Source: Hyalella azteca (Eukaryota > Arthropoda > Malacostraca > Amphipoda > Hyalellidae). Taken from it: a stretch of DNA of 64,000 bases. Numbering within the stretch: position 1 is the stretch's first letter; every line of letters starts with the position of its first letter. Below the pieces are notes generated by a model. It made no database searches and had not been told where the DNA came from. It worked only from the letters and a program-made list of their open reading frames with translations. The position numbers and the translations under genes are program-made. Below, one piece after another: positions 50,248-61,300 of the stretch. The stretch is from NCBI RefSeq assembly GCF_000764305.2, contig NW_025946489.1, positions 372,001 through 436,000 on the forward strand, given 5' to 3'.

Positions 50248-52723
50248 TATAGCATAAAAAGTTCACATTTTTATTACAACCCATTTCGCATTCTTCGTGA
50301 TTCCACAATTCAAAATAAAATTTCTGATGCAGCTATTCGTACCAGTAGCACCTGTATAATTGCAGCGCTAGGCTTTACTTACAAGTAGTAGTAGTATAAT
50401 GGTTTGCTAGGGCTTCAGCTATCAAGTATTTCGCACCGAAGGTCAAAATATAACATCGACAGCAAGGCGGAAGGTCTCAATTGTTCAAAATCTTAAATTA
50501 ATCATCACCCACAAGGCGGAAGGTCTAAATTATCCAGTTTCAAAAAAAGGTGCGGTAGCATCTCAAAGAGACGAAGTGACAAGGAGAGCCTGGTGAAAAG
50601 CAACAGAAACTAAGACACTCGAACAAGAGGCCGCTTACACGGGACGTCGGCTTCCCGCACGAGAGAGGCAGAGACGGGAAATGCAAGGAATCTTACCTGC
50701 ATGATAACCCCACAATTGAGACATGCTGTCAGAAACCGCGAACTCGGCGGTGGGGCGCTCAGGAATAATCTCTTTACTCGCAAACAAAATAATTTGAAAA
50801 GTTATCCTTTGTTATTAAACCACGCACTACTGACAATTAACGGTGTGCTATAGAAACAGGTCTCACGTTTGTGATGTTTCTGATTTCATAGTAGCGAGTT
50901 CCATTACCCGAGTTTCGTTGTATCCTTAGGTGTGAAAAAAAACGCATCTTCAGAGTGATAATGGGTGAAAAACAGGCTGTTTTTACTAGGTGTGTTACAA
51001 TTTTCAACCAACAATTCTGTTTATGTTGCATTCAAGGAAGGGCCAAATGTATCGGGTAGGGTACAGACACAGTCACACAGACAGTGTTATACTGTTATTC
51101 AGTACTGTCACTGTGTGCATCAAAATATCACGGAATACCTTACAAAGTTTTTTTTTTTTTTGACAGAAACGGTATTTGAGGTATAACTATTCTGATGGTG
51201 CCAAACGCTGTTGGTATCGGACCAATGGTCCAGTTTGAGATTCTTCAGATTTTGCAGTTCAACATAGTCTACGGACTACTATAGCACAATATATAGCACG
51301 TCAACCAATAGCGTTGCCCTGAATTAATATAATTAAAGATATTCAATTGATAAAGTCAGGTTGAAAAAATAGAATTTCATTTATTTGCTAATATAAGGCT
51401 TACGTTTTCCGATTAAAAACAAGGACCCCCGTCAAAACAAACATTCATATTGGAAACGAGACTTCATGTTACCTTCGTTTCATTTAAATCCTATAATAAA
51501 CTACTTTGAATAGATTAAATATTAAATCTGTCACCAACCAATTTTAAAACCCTTTGAAAATTCGATCCACTTTTCCCATCTCTCACCAACAATAAAAATT
51601 TAGCTTTTGGTGATATTCCAACACGAGAATCCTGGATGTTCACCCCCATAACTCCTATACATTTGCGTTACTAGACTCCGAGCACTTAATCCACGAACTC
51701 CGTACAATGTGTAGGATTGTCGGATAGCACCGCGACTGAAGTAGCGAACTCGATGATTTAGTCGTTGTAAAAAAAATTCAGTCGTAATCCGCGTTAAAAT
51801 AGTCTTTGCCATCACCACTCACACTGAAGATAGATTAACTCAACAATGCGAGTAGTATAGATGTAGAACATGACGGTACGATGTTCACATGAAGTGAATT
51901 TAAAAATTCGAAGCCTCAGCGTGTCCCGTTCCTTGACCGAAGTATTTTCTTCAGCCAACAATCGGGCAAGTTATTCATACCATGGCATTTGGAAATAGTA
52001 GCTATTATTGGTAGAAGACTTTTGAATCGGGGGAAAAAAGTCAAATAAAGTGTTCCAATGAGTTTTAATGCGTTTACAGCAAACAAAATCTAACGAGAAC
52101 GATGAGCTTCGCCATCAAGCACAACGGCGAGAGATTCCATTTAATCTCATATGGAGACTAATAATCAGAAAAAAAAATCAAACGTGTCTTCAGATATTTC
52201 CTTCCACAGCATAAGTTGGGAGTTTTCACACTAACACGTGCGTGCATGGCACTCCGCTCGCTCGTGTTCATAATGATTGTAAAAACTCCTCGTGAAAGTG
52301 TCGACATAGAGAGATGCACGTACGAGTGATAGTCAAGTAGGAAATATTTATCCGTTCATGAGTCAATTCCTACATGGATTTAGGCACTGGTATTCAAGGC
52401 TCCGTTGTTTGAGATGACTAGCGACAACGTTGAAATTCGTGTACAAATTTCGAAGACCTAATAACTTAAGACACTGAATGGAATGTAAGAGGTGGTAATA
52501 ATAGAAGATCAAGTGATAATTTGTGAAAGGCACGTGAACACAAGGCGATGCCACATTACGGTCACACAAGGCAAGAAATACTTGTTGGTTGATCGATCGA
52601 AGATCACGAATCGCATGGCAAGATAACGATGATAATATTAAGACAGCATCAAAGAACATCTAACTTAATTGGTTTTCAAGGCTCACGACCGAAGTAGTTA
52701 AAACGAACAGCATTCATAACTAT
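50248..52723. other. intergenic between Tc1 element and Uch
   Basis: The 3' UTR of Uch (minus strand) should occupy the right part. Minus-strand ATTAAA hexamers near 52140 and 52065 and AATAAA near 51380 are candidate poly(A) signals that I cannot separate. Short minus frames at 51600-51818 and 52363-52659 have no known motif. A local duplication of aaggcggaaggtct occurs at about 50.47 and 50.52 kb. Confidence 0.45.
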
Positions 52724-52810
52724 TTACTCGGCAGCCGTCAAAGCCAAGACAGCGAAACGAGATTCCTTCGTATCGCGCTCCATGAAACTGCGGAGGATGT
52801 TCGCACCATC
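52724..52810 (-). CDS. UCHL3: Uch exon 8, terminal
   Basis: 28 codons and stop, DGANILRSFMERDTKESRFA followed by VLALTAAE, then TAA at 52724-52726. The FMxRDxxExRFxxLALTAA end is diagnostic of UCHL1/UCHL3. The acceptor is tattttacag. Confidence 0.95.
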   Translation of the reverse strand, partial: DGANILRSFMERDTKESRFAVLALTAAE

Positions 52811-55800
52811 CTGTAAAATAAGATAATGTTAGGTAGTGAGCGCATTTTGATAATCACATAGACCAGTCGCATCCAATTAGGCGCGATTTGAAATGAAAAA
52901 GTTATCCTACCTCTACAAGTCAACAGTTCTATCATTTTAGCGATCACTCGATACTTTATTCAGAATTACACTTTAAAGAAGTAAAACTTACGATGAGGAA
53001 AGTTTCGTCCGAAGTTCCACCGTGGTTGATCGGGAACTTCTTGCGTCCATCTGAGAAAAAAAAAATGCTCCCGTTTCCAGAATACTTCTGGCATGTAATC
53101 TAATCTTAAATTGCGCAAGAGCCAGAGCTCACAAAGGAGAACATATTGTCACCATCTTTCACAAGTTCACAAACTTAGAAATTAATCAAGCCTGTTTAGA
53201 AATAGTTACCAAGCTCGTATAGAGTGTTGTCGACGTTGACGAAGGCAATGAAGTGGGTATCCAGTTTGTCGTCCCTATTAGGAGCCTGAAAATGAGAATT
53301 TTGGGGGGGTTTTAGTTATTTTGTAATACTTAGTAATGGTGATTGACGATTCGCCTACTTGAAGTGCGAAACTTCGCTATTAATTTGTCGCTGGGGCCTC
53401 AATCTCCATTCCCAATTACGAAGTTTGAACAGTAATAAATTACTCAAAAATGTAATTAATCCTTTAGCATTCAACTAATAGTCACGCTCATGTTAGAAGC
53501 ATCGGTTACAAAGCATCCGATTACAATGCTAAAGAACTGCAATTAAACGTGAAATTCTGCTTACAGTAGCAGGTCTCCCGACACATCGAACATGGAAAGC
53601 GGCTATCGATTCCATGACCGCAACCGATGATTTTATTTTATGCAAAAAAAAAAAATTATCTGAAGGGGCAAATTATGGGGCACAACTCGTGATTCCGACG
53701 AGTTGTGCCCTTAAAGACTGACAAATTTTATCGTGTTCAGCGAAACCGATACAGACACAAAATGAGTGTCCGCGATGATTTTGGCCGATTAATTAAATTA
53801 GATTGGGATTAGCCAAGAGATGAGCCAAGATTGTGGCTACTGACGGCGGTCTGTCCCCCCGAAGCGCAGCTCTCGTGCATGGCAGCGAGCGTGTCGTCCT
53901 CCTCTAGGGCATGGCCGCGCTCTTCAGGGCTCATGGAGGCGGTCTTCTCCAGGAATGTCTTCAGGGGGCCATCGCTCCATGCAATTCTGTGAACACCAAC
54001 ACCTTTAATCCCTATTATAGAGTAAAAATTCAATGCACATCCAGTTTCACTGGAGAGAATTTTTGCACAGTTTTGGAAGTAAAATTCTTGCATCAATATT
54101 CTACCTGCTGCACTGATTACTGCATTTCAATCGAATGTTAAGGCCGTAAGAATCTAGTTACTAATAATAAATAAAAGCTAAGTTATAGTGTCAAGTGCTA
54201 AATGAACTTAATTTATACACCAGCTCACTCACATACGACTTCAAGCATGCACGTTCTCTAGGCCCTTTTTATAATTTGAACGCAACCCTCGCATAGGGTA
54301 GCGGAATATGACAGAGCAATCGACGCTTTCCTAAATAGTGTTAACCAACTATTGATAAAACCAAAATGAAAATTTGCAGTAAGTTCTAAACAGGATTTTA
54401 GTGCGAGATAGTCTAGACGAGTCATGAATCCGAAATAAAGTTGGGTGTTGTCGGCTAGAAAATATAATCATACATATAGTACCATTAATAATCGCACTAA
54501 TATCAATATTATTAATGTAGGGAAAACAAGGCTTGCCTCTGAGCGTTGTTGGCGAGAGCGTGTATGAGGGCCACAGCTCCGCAAGCGTTCCCGACGTACT
54601 GCTTCATGTAGAACAGGTCGCTGGAAATGTCCTGGCCACCGTCCTCAATGGCTGACTCTTGCTCAGCTTTGAATTGTTCGCTCTGAAACATAGCAATAAT
54701 GAATAGGTACCGTACAATCAAAATGGTCACCAGCTCTTACTGGGTCAGCCAGTCACTGACTGATTTCCAAGCTAAAACCACCAATCACAGGCGAGATATC
54801 GGTCATCATGTGTACTTCAGAGCGAGTTCTGATAATACGGCCTTTGAAGTCAAATAGAGGCACTGCGGCAGGCAATGATAATTTGCTTACTGAACTGGTC
54901 TTGAGGCGAATAAATAGAAGCGATTTCTTCAGAATGAGTGACAAGAGATTACACTTCTTGTAGACTAAAAGGGACCTCAGGGCAACAGTAGCCTTTGTGT
55001 TGGTCACGTTGAAAAGAACATTTTGAAATTCAAAATTCAGTATTCGGACTATAATCGAATTACAGAAATGCGGTGAAAAATTCGTGAATCAAGATAACGT
55101 GAAAACCCACTCTTGACTTTAGAATCTATGACCACGAAAAAACTTCCACAAAATGAAACCCACCAGATATCCAATAGGAAAACTTTATTCGAAAATGAAT
55201 TTTTTAGTGACAAACATCCAAGCCGTTGAAAGGCAATAAATCATCGACAAAAAATCGGCGTGTTTTATTAATATAAAGCAGTGCATTGACTTTACCAAGA
55301 CTGTAGTCAGCCACTGCCAGGGTTAGTGTCGACACGCAAGCAAGCTCCTTACCTTATCAGTGAGGGGATAGAGCAGCAACAGGGCATAGACAGGCTTAGG
55401 CACCATAGCCAACAGGCCCTCGTCCAGTCCTAGCACATCGCTCACTCGGGTGCTCTCAGGCACACCCAGTCCTGTCAGGAACTGGAAATGCCTTGGTTAA
55501 CACTTGTGAGGGAAATTATGCCCATCAAGTTGATAATTTATAGAGACTATTAAATTACTCAAGCGCTACGGTATCACCATTCAGCCTGGATTATCTTATA
55601 AAATTTATCTAACGGCCTATATAGGAATGAAGGCGAACTTCCAACAGTCACATTAATCTGAATACACATTGTACATTCTATGAACATAACATTGCAACTA
55701 ACTGTTTAGTACAATGAGGCATGGCCGCGCCTTGTAAGTTTGTAACCTAATTAGCCGTAAAACTAGAAAAATTCAATCTATAGCAACTGAACGAGTGTGT

Positions 55801-58800
55801 TGGCTTATACGAAACTTCCCATGTTTAACAGAACGATAAACACGAATATCTGAAAATTAAGCGTCAATTAAAAATCACCTGTCCTCGGAAGCACCAACAT
55901 TACATTTTATTATCAATCCTCAGAAACATTCATTCACATTTAGCTTCGATAACTTCCAGCAACGAGATCCGAAGAATGTCGCTATTGCACAGGCAACACC
56001 ATATTAAAATGTAATCCTGAAAGCAGGAAGGAGAACGAGATTATGAATCAAAGAATGGAAGCAGGGAGACGTTGAAGGGCTTCGCTGCGGAGCTGAAGCT
56101 GAGTAACTGTGTGGTTTTGTAGTCACTGAAGTTACAAAATTCCCTCAGATACGGTTCCCCGAGAAAAGTTAGGTTAGTTAGGTATACAACTGCTAGGTGC
56201 GTCGGTTATTTGTTCATCCATGTACTTCGAGAGTCAATCGAAAATTACTTCATAATCGCGTGAAGAGGTTTCCTATCTTCCACCAAAACCTTTCGACGAG
56301 CGTATTAGAAAAATTGAGACGATTCGACTCCATTATTTGCTTGGCATCGACAGCGATTTAAAAAAAAAATGCACAGCCGAAGCAGACAAGTATTCTGAAA
56401 AGATAAATTTTGCACATCCTATGCAGTTAGTAGTCGGAAAAAAATCTATTTTTGCACTAGCCTCTACTCGAGCAGACAGGAAAACAGATAGTGGACGTAC
56501 CGAGTACCGACTGGTTTAGTCTGGTTAGGCGTCAGTACAAGACAACAAGAATAGCGACTATCGGCTGGTACTGCTGGATGCATGGCCTGAAGTCGCATTG
56601 CTGGCGCCGGACTAATAGGTTGCGATTTACAGAATCCATTTGAATTAAAACTTAACACTAATCCTAAAATTAGCTTCATGTTTTACAAGTGCTCCGAGGT
56701 TTAAGGTCAAAATTTGAGAGAAGACCGATAATGATACACTGATAAGATTATGAAGCATATCTCGGTGAAAAAAAGGATTAACAAATTTCATATTTGGAAT
56801 TCTTCTGATTCTATTCTTTCAGCCAAATTGACATGGACGAGCGCTACAAAAGTTTATCTTATGTCCATCAGATTTTCTTATAATAAAACTTGAATAGAGA
56901 CTAGCGTTGGGAGCGGTGCAAATCAATAAATGACAGCAGAGAGGCACACCGGGTATTGAGCCGGCCGTCAGAGTGACTAAGCCTTGAGTAATAATGCATG
57001 ATGCAAGATTAGTTTGACGGTCGCGGCAAAAAATAAACATTCCGTTGTAGTGACGAACTTTTCATAGAAGGCTAGTATTTTAACATTTACTTAAGGCCGT
57101 AATCGGTAATGCAATCAAGGGCTTACTTCGCACAAGTTCTAGCCGCTTTGAAAGTAACTAAGTCGGTAGGAAATCGGCAAATTAGTGGTCAACATCACTC
57201 CGTTTCAATTTCGACATAGCCAAGACTCGAGACCATGGGCGTAGAACTTACAGCGTTTGCGCATTCCTTTCCGAGAAAATGAAATCAAGCGGGTAACCCA
57301 TAGCTCAAAAACTACATTAATTTGCGTCGAGTTGTTAGGCTTCGATCATCGCAAACTTTACTACCGAAGCCTATAGAAGGAAACCAAAATCTACTTTACG
57401 AGTTGTGGTAATCCATCAATCGAAAAGTGCGCTTTCTGCCAACTCAACTAATCACTATGTACTAAAAATACGATCATATGCCTAATCACAGTATTTATTT
57501 GTTTGACCTTGACGGTAGAATTTGGAGTTTCAATAAGGTTGGGAATTGACAATTGAATGTAGCAACCACTGTCGATCACGTTAATGCTTCACGCAAATCC
57601 TATAACGGAAGGAAAGGCAACAACTCGAGAACGCTCGGCAGTTTCAGAGAGAAGGGAAGGAATAGCTGGTTCTCTTGACTACGGATTGTGTGAATATTGG
57701 TTCAATACAAGCAATCGACAGATCTTTGAGGCGATGACTCAGATCATGCAACGTGTACCAAACCAAGCCACCTGAACCGTATTGATTTTAGACTGCCTGG
57801 ACACTTGCGCAAAGGCCGCTGATAACACTACAGCAAGTTAGTGTAGTTAGTACTAATAAGTAACGTTAACTAGAGCTAGAAAAATGAAAATGACAAACAT
57901 GTTAAACAAATTATGGTACAGTTTTAAGAAGATTACCTTAATGTGAGTATTAACAGCGGTATCCTTGCTCGCTCACCTTGTTCAGGACCTGAAATATGAA
58001 GACAAGCAAATTATTTCCATCAATTATTATTTGTGGTTCTCAGTGTTTAACTTCCATCATGCAAGTAAGACTAAGATGTAACAACAAAAGGAAAATTTAC
58101 TCCATGAAATGCTCTCTTAGTCATTGACAACACTCAACAGGTCTATCAATTTAATCCTACCTATACAACAAATCATTACCACGTTAGACTAAAATGGCGT
58201 TTCAGTGCACACTGCGCCTCATACTTTTATTACAGCTGGCGTCTGGCAACACCAGAGAAATCAGTAACAAATGACAAATCAGATGCTGTTTAAAGCCATG
58301 ATTTATCACCAGCTAATAAAATTACTATGTCCATTATTAGAATCGTAGAATGAACTTATTATTAATAGGTATAGTAGATATATGATATCAAGAATTATAA
58401 AGATAGGTAAAATAATATTCCACAATCAAGAATTAATCTATTAGAATAAAAAATGGAAGATATGAAATTTTACACCATCCATACGAAATTGTGACTAATT
58501 GTAGTAATCTATAAGCCTTACATTCCATGCCACCTGATTTTAAAATACCGTTCATTACTTCATAATCGAAAAGAACGAAGAAAGGCAACATGGGAACCTA
58601 ACTTGATCGTTCGGACTTCGGGCAATGCAAGTTTTGGTTGTGAACTTGTGCTGTGCGTACTGTACACCAGTCAATCAATTTACTGCCAATTGCAACTGAA
58701 GTACTCTCATAAAACCAATTTGGACTAGTACATCCAATTCCATAAACATTTAATACCTCGGGATTAGACTCCAAAGGAACCCATCTGCTCTGAGAGGCCA

Positions 58801-58801
58801 T
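52724..58801 (-). CDS. UCHL3: ubiquitin C-terminal hydrolase, UCHL3/Uch type (complete, eight exons)
   Basis: Cysteine protease of peptidase family C12 that releases small adducts from the C-terminus of ubiquitin and processes ubiquitin precursors in the cytosol. Reading splice sites on the minus strand gives exons 58757-58801, 57977-57988, 55353-55481, 54537-54682, 53845-53986, 53210-53285, 52992-53050 and 52724-52810. They total 696 nt, or 231 residues plus stop, against about 230 for UCHL3. All joins keep frame. Catalytic residues by count are Gln90 (oxyanion hole, in YMKQYVGNACG), Cys96 in NACG, His169 in THFIAFV and Asp184 in DGRKKFP. The region before His169 has UCHL3-like length, which fits an intact active-site crossover loop. 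There is no C-terminal extension like that of UCHL5/BAP1. The start ATG has a strong context (atcATGG). Six introns are GT-AG; intron 4 is GC-AG. Confidence 0.95.
52992..53050 (-). CDS. UCHL3: Uch exon 7 with catalytic Asp
   Basis: Completes the Asp codon, then GRKKFPINHGGTSDETFLI, after a T-rich acceptor (tttctcag) and before the near-ideal donor gtaagt. The Asp is the third member of the Cys-His-Asp triad. Confidence 0.95.
53210..53285 (-). CDS. UCHL3: Uch exon 6 with catalytic His
   Basis: 25 codons plus one base, APNRDDKLDTHFIAFVNVDN followed by TLYEL. It holds the catalytic His of the HFIA(F/L)V motif. The Asp codon is split by a phase 1 intron with donor gtaact. Confidence 0.95.
53678..53710. 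repeat. perfect 13-bp hairpin with 7-nt loop inside Uch intron 5
   Basis: gggcacaactcgt, loop gattccg, then the exact inverse complement. It lies between exons 5 and 6, well away from both splice sites. Confidence 0.9.
53845..53986 (-). CDS. UCHL3: Uch exon 5
   Basis: Encodes IAWSDGPLKTFLEKTASMSP through ESCASGGQTA, after acceptor gttcacag, ending with donor gtcagt. LKxFLEKTASxSPEERGxALE is nearly the fly Uch sequence. The end of the exon enters the active-site crossover loop. Confidence 0.95.
54535..54536 (-). promoter_or_regulatory. UCHL3: GC 5' splice site of Uch intron 4
   Basis: The exon end AG|gcaagc fits the GC-AG intron consensus (AG|GCAAGT) well. The next exon starts after ttcacag and completes an Arg codon (AG|A), giving ANNAQ-R-IAW in frame. 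No usable GT lies close enough to keep the conserved protein. GC donors are weaker and often regulated. Confidence 0.85.
54537..54682 (-). CDS. UCHL3: Uch exon 4 with catalytic Cys and oxyanion Gln
   Basis: 48 codons plus two bases, starting SEQFKAEQ after acceptor tatgtttcag. It encodes SSDLFYMKQYVGNACG and ALIHALANN. The Gln and Cys are both intact. It ends CAGAG followed by gcaagc, a non-canonical GC donor. Confidence 0.95.
55353..55481 (-). CDS. UCHL3: Uch exon 3
   Basis: 43 codons from FLTGLGVPES to LLYPLTDK, phase 0 at both ends, with acceptor gcatttccag and donor gtaagg. It contains the GLDEGLLAMVPKPVYALLLL core, with the Val-Pro-(Lys/Arg)-Pro-Val and hydrophobic strand typical of the fold. 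Confidence 0.95.
55482..57976 (-). other. UCHL3: Uch intron 2, longest intron
   Basis: About 2.5 kb between the microexon and exon 3, with donor gtgagc and acceptor gcatttccag. Short frames inside it show no conserved domain. A run of ttaggttagttaggt lies near 56.17 kb. Confidence 0.75.
57977..57988 (-). CDS. UCHL3: Uch exon 2, 12-nt microexon
   Basis: Twelve bases encoding V-L-N-K, flanked by a strong acceptor (catatttcag) and a strong donor (gtgagc). Its inclusion gives NPE-VLNK-FLTGLG, the length of the family alignment (human and fly proteins have NPEV followed by three residues before the equivalent of FL). It was found from protein length and splice sites alone. Confidence 0.82.
58757..58801 (-). 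CDS. UCHL3: Uch exon 1
   Basis: Encodes MASQSRWVPLESNPE, matching the W-x-PLE(S/A)NPE start of Uch proteins. The donor is GAG|gtatta. The intron continues gtattaaat, which reads V-L-N in the same frame before a poor second donor (gtttat). Confidence 0.93.
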
Positions 58802-59000
58802 GATGAAATGCTTCTGGTCGTCCGGCTACAGGTAAACCTCACAGCTTGCTATGCAATCAACAACTGTCTTGACTCTAGACTAGACTCTTGAATACGTTGA
58901 ATTCTTCAATCTGACGTTCCCTGGAGGCGTCACTGTCTGCTCTGTGTCGCCGAGTCTCTCGTTTCTACCCTAAATCGTCGTTGGGGCCAATATATAGTCT
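58802..59000 (-). promoter_or_regulatory. UCHL3: Uch 5' UTR and candidate promoter
   Basis: Upstream of the ATG is a mixed-composition leader. A TATATA at 58991-58996 lies about 190 nt from the start codon, so initiation near 58960-58965 is plausible. The evidence is positional only. Confidence 0.35.
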
Positions 59001-59389
59001 TAATAGTAGTTTTTTCAGCATTATGATAGTCAATAAAGATAGAATAATGGCTGATTGATATTCAATTTTATTTAATCATAAGTGGATACACTTTCATGCC
59101 TATTTACTCCACAAATATATTAAAATTGCCTCTCGGTTGGCGCGATATTTAGGGTAGTCTCTAACAAATGGGGAAACTTTATATTGTTGTTTCAGACGTA
59201 ATGTAACCCACAAGTCAAACGACACTGTTACAGACAGGGTGAGCGAGGGTAGAAAAAATTCAGAAAACTATATTGTTATTCAGTAAGCTTTGATTAGTTT
59301 AATGCCTGTGAATAAGCAAATTATATATGATAGCTTTCAAGATTATTTCCCTTACCTTCTAAGTAAGATTTCAATTACAATCAAAGCCA
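59001..59389. other. intergenic, no feature seen
   Basis: AT-rich DNA between the Uch 5' side and the LINE remnant; nothing recognised. Confidence 0.4.
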
Positions 59390-60335
59390 ATTATGTTTAC
59401 TCGATTCAAGTTGATTGTATCAGTCATATAATCAGTGTAGTAGGCACTCAAGTCTATTAGAATAGAAGTGTAGCCTGTAGGCGTTGATGAAATAGGCCCA
59501 TGCCCATGGCCTGTTGCCGATTCTTGAACTTTTCGTGACTTGATTCATAAGGGATCCGGCCTTTGGAACCCAATCTTTCCATAGCTGACGATTGATTGAG
59601 ATAGCTGCTGGACTTATTAAGTTATTGCCTGGCCCTGGTCTGTAATTTGCTAGGCATTTTAAGACTGAACATATGCTCCTGCATAGCTTCGTCTAGTCTG
59701 TTTTTGAAGATGTTCATACTTGGAGTGTTGACGATGCCATCAGGGAGGCTGTTCCACATGTCGGTGACTCGGAAGCGAGAAGAAATGTTGTTGCATGAAT
59801 GTGATCCTACACTTTTTTTTTAGTTTATAGCCATGGCCCCTGGTGTTGGTTCTTGTTTCAAATTTTAGTAATCCTTCTGGCGTTCTGGGACCTTGTATAA
59901 GCTATGAGTATACTTGTATACTTCAATGAGATCCCCACGCAGACGTTGATAACTGAGGCTTGGAAGCTTCATAATCTTTAATCGTTCCTCATACGTCATA
60001 GGACTTGCCTTTCAAGCCCGGAACTATCCTTGTTGCGCGTCTTTGAAACACTCTCTACTAAATTTTTGTCCTTTTCAAATTTTGGTGACCACATGACATT
60101 TCCAAACTCTAGGTTTGGCCGTTTGGGTGCACAACAGCAACAAACAAATGCTTCATTGTTTCTGCTAAATTCTGCATCTAGGAACTCAAAAGAGCGTTTG
60201 ATTAGTCCAAGTTGTTTATTGGCATTTGGCATTATTAACTTGACCTTCAATATGCTTAGAAAATTTCAACTCATTGTTGATTTTAACTCCTAAATCCTTT
60301 TCCGTTGTCAACTTTGACATCATCACACACTCTGT
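59390..60335 (-). mobile_element. CR1-like LINE, 3' part of reverse transcriptase ORF and 3' UTR
   Basis: The minus strand, read across frameshifts, gives the C-terminal end of a CR1/Jockey-group ORF2. Pieces in order are KDLGVKINNELKFSKHIEGQ, NKQLGLIKRSFEFLDAEF, NLEFGNVMWSPKFEKD, YEERLKIMKLPSLSYQRLRG, DLIEVYKYTHS and MWNSLPDGIVNTP, then NIFKNRLD. The ORF ends TAA at 59622-59624 and a ~230-nt 3' UTR follows. Several frame breaks make it inactive, and the rest of the element is missing (5' truncation is usual for LINEs). Confidence 0.88.
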
Positions 60336-61107
60336 CGATTCACCTGATCACCCGCCTTGTTCGCCCCAGCATAGCCGCCCCATTAGGTTGCATGCGCAGA
60401 TGATGCATCCCAGGTGGCACCAAATTGGAAGGCTAATGGTAGCACTCTTGATCAAGGGATATTTAAATAGTCCGCCCAGTAATTGTAAAGACAAAAAACT
60501 GTCTCCCTAGAAATGTTGCTTGTGCATCTTGGATTTCTACGTTATTTATATCCTTATTGTCAATAACTGTATATAAAAATTGTGAATTAGTCCATACAGT
60601 TTAGAAATCATTAGACTGCCATTAGGGGCTAATGGTCAATTGGCCAGATTCACAGGTGTTTTTGTACAAATCTTATGTGGCTTTGGTCCAGTTTTCCTGC
60701 TTTTACAAAGTTACTTATGTTCTAAACTAGAAGGAACTCAGGGAGATATCTTGTCTAGTAGGATTCTCATGACTCCAAAACTTGCAAGCTCTAGTTAAAG
60801 CTCAGAGGCAGTGTGGAATTTGAAGAAGTCCTTGGGCATTTACATAGCTAAAAAATATAGCTGACAGTAGCTTAAAAAATATTTACAATATGACAATTAA
60901 AAATATTCACATTATCGCAATCAAAAATATTCATATCACATTCGAAAATATTCACAAAAACTGATCTTGGCAAATGGTCGTTGGCTACGTGAGACTGTAT
61001 CAACACTGATGTTACATGTGCATAGTGCCCACATTATCCATCGGCTTTGACATCACACGATGAAACTATTTTGTGCACCACAAATAAATGAATAAATAAT
61101 TAGTAAT
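60336..61107. other. intergenic, no supported gene
   Basis: Only short frames. The repeated 'aaaatattcaca' phrases near 60.88-60.96 kb are a small degenerate repeat. Confidence 0.4.
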
Positions 61108-61300
61108 GGGAATTGCCCCAGTGGCTAAAGTGACTGAAGTCCACTGTACCAAGATTGGAGCAGATAGGTGCAAGTTTGATCCCAGCTCGGTGCACCAGTT
61201 TCTGGTCAGAATTGGCAAGGAGACTGGGCAGTTAAGCACAGCAGAATTGGAGCAGTGAGTTGCAAGTTCAGGCCCGCAACAACCTGTGGATCTTCTGCGA
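61108..61300 (+). mobile_element. tRNA-derived SINE, possibly dimeric
   Basis: The left part resembles a tRNA gene. An A-box-like TGGCTAAAGTG lies at 61122-61132 and a B-box-like AGTTTGATCCC at 61173-61183. The region finishes gctcggtgcacc, as tRNA-derived SINE heads do. A second, similar B-box context (gttgcaagttcaggcccgca) at about 61258-61280 suggests a second tRNA-like unit. The foldback element begins immediately at 61301. It is not a functional tRNA: the cloverleaf does not close. Confidence 0.65.

Noticed and set aside
53600..53720. Histone-type 3' stem-loop
   Set aside because: The hairpin in Uch intron 5 has a 13-bp stem and 7-nt loop, unlike the 6-bp stem and 4-nt loop of histone mRNAs.
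54753..55007. 84-codon minus frame inside Uch intron 3 that looks codon-like
   Set aside because: Not needed for the complete Uch protein, no similarity to the family, no paired splice sites that keep frame; could be an unknown alternative exon but unsupported.
57584..57775. 63-codon plus frame in Uch intron 2
   Set aside because: No known domain and no splice sites; likely chance.
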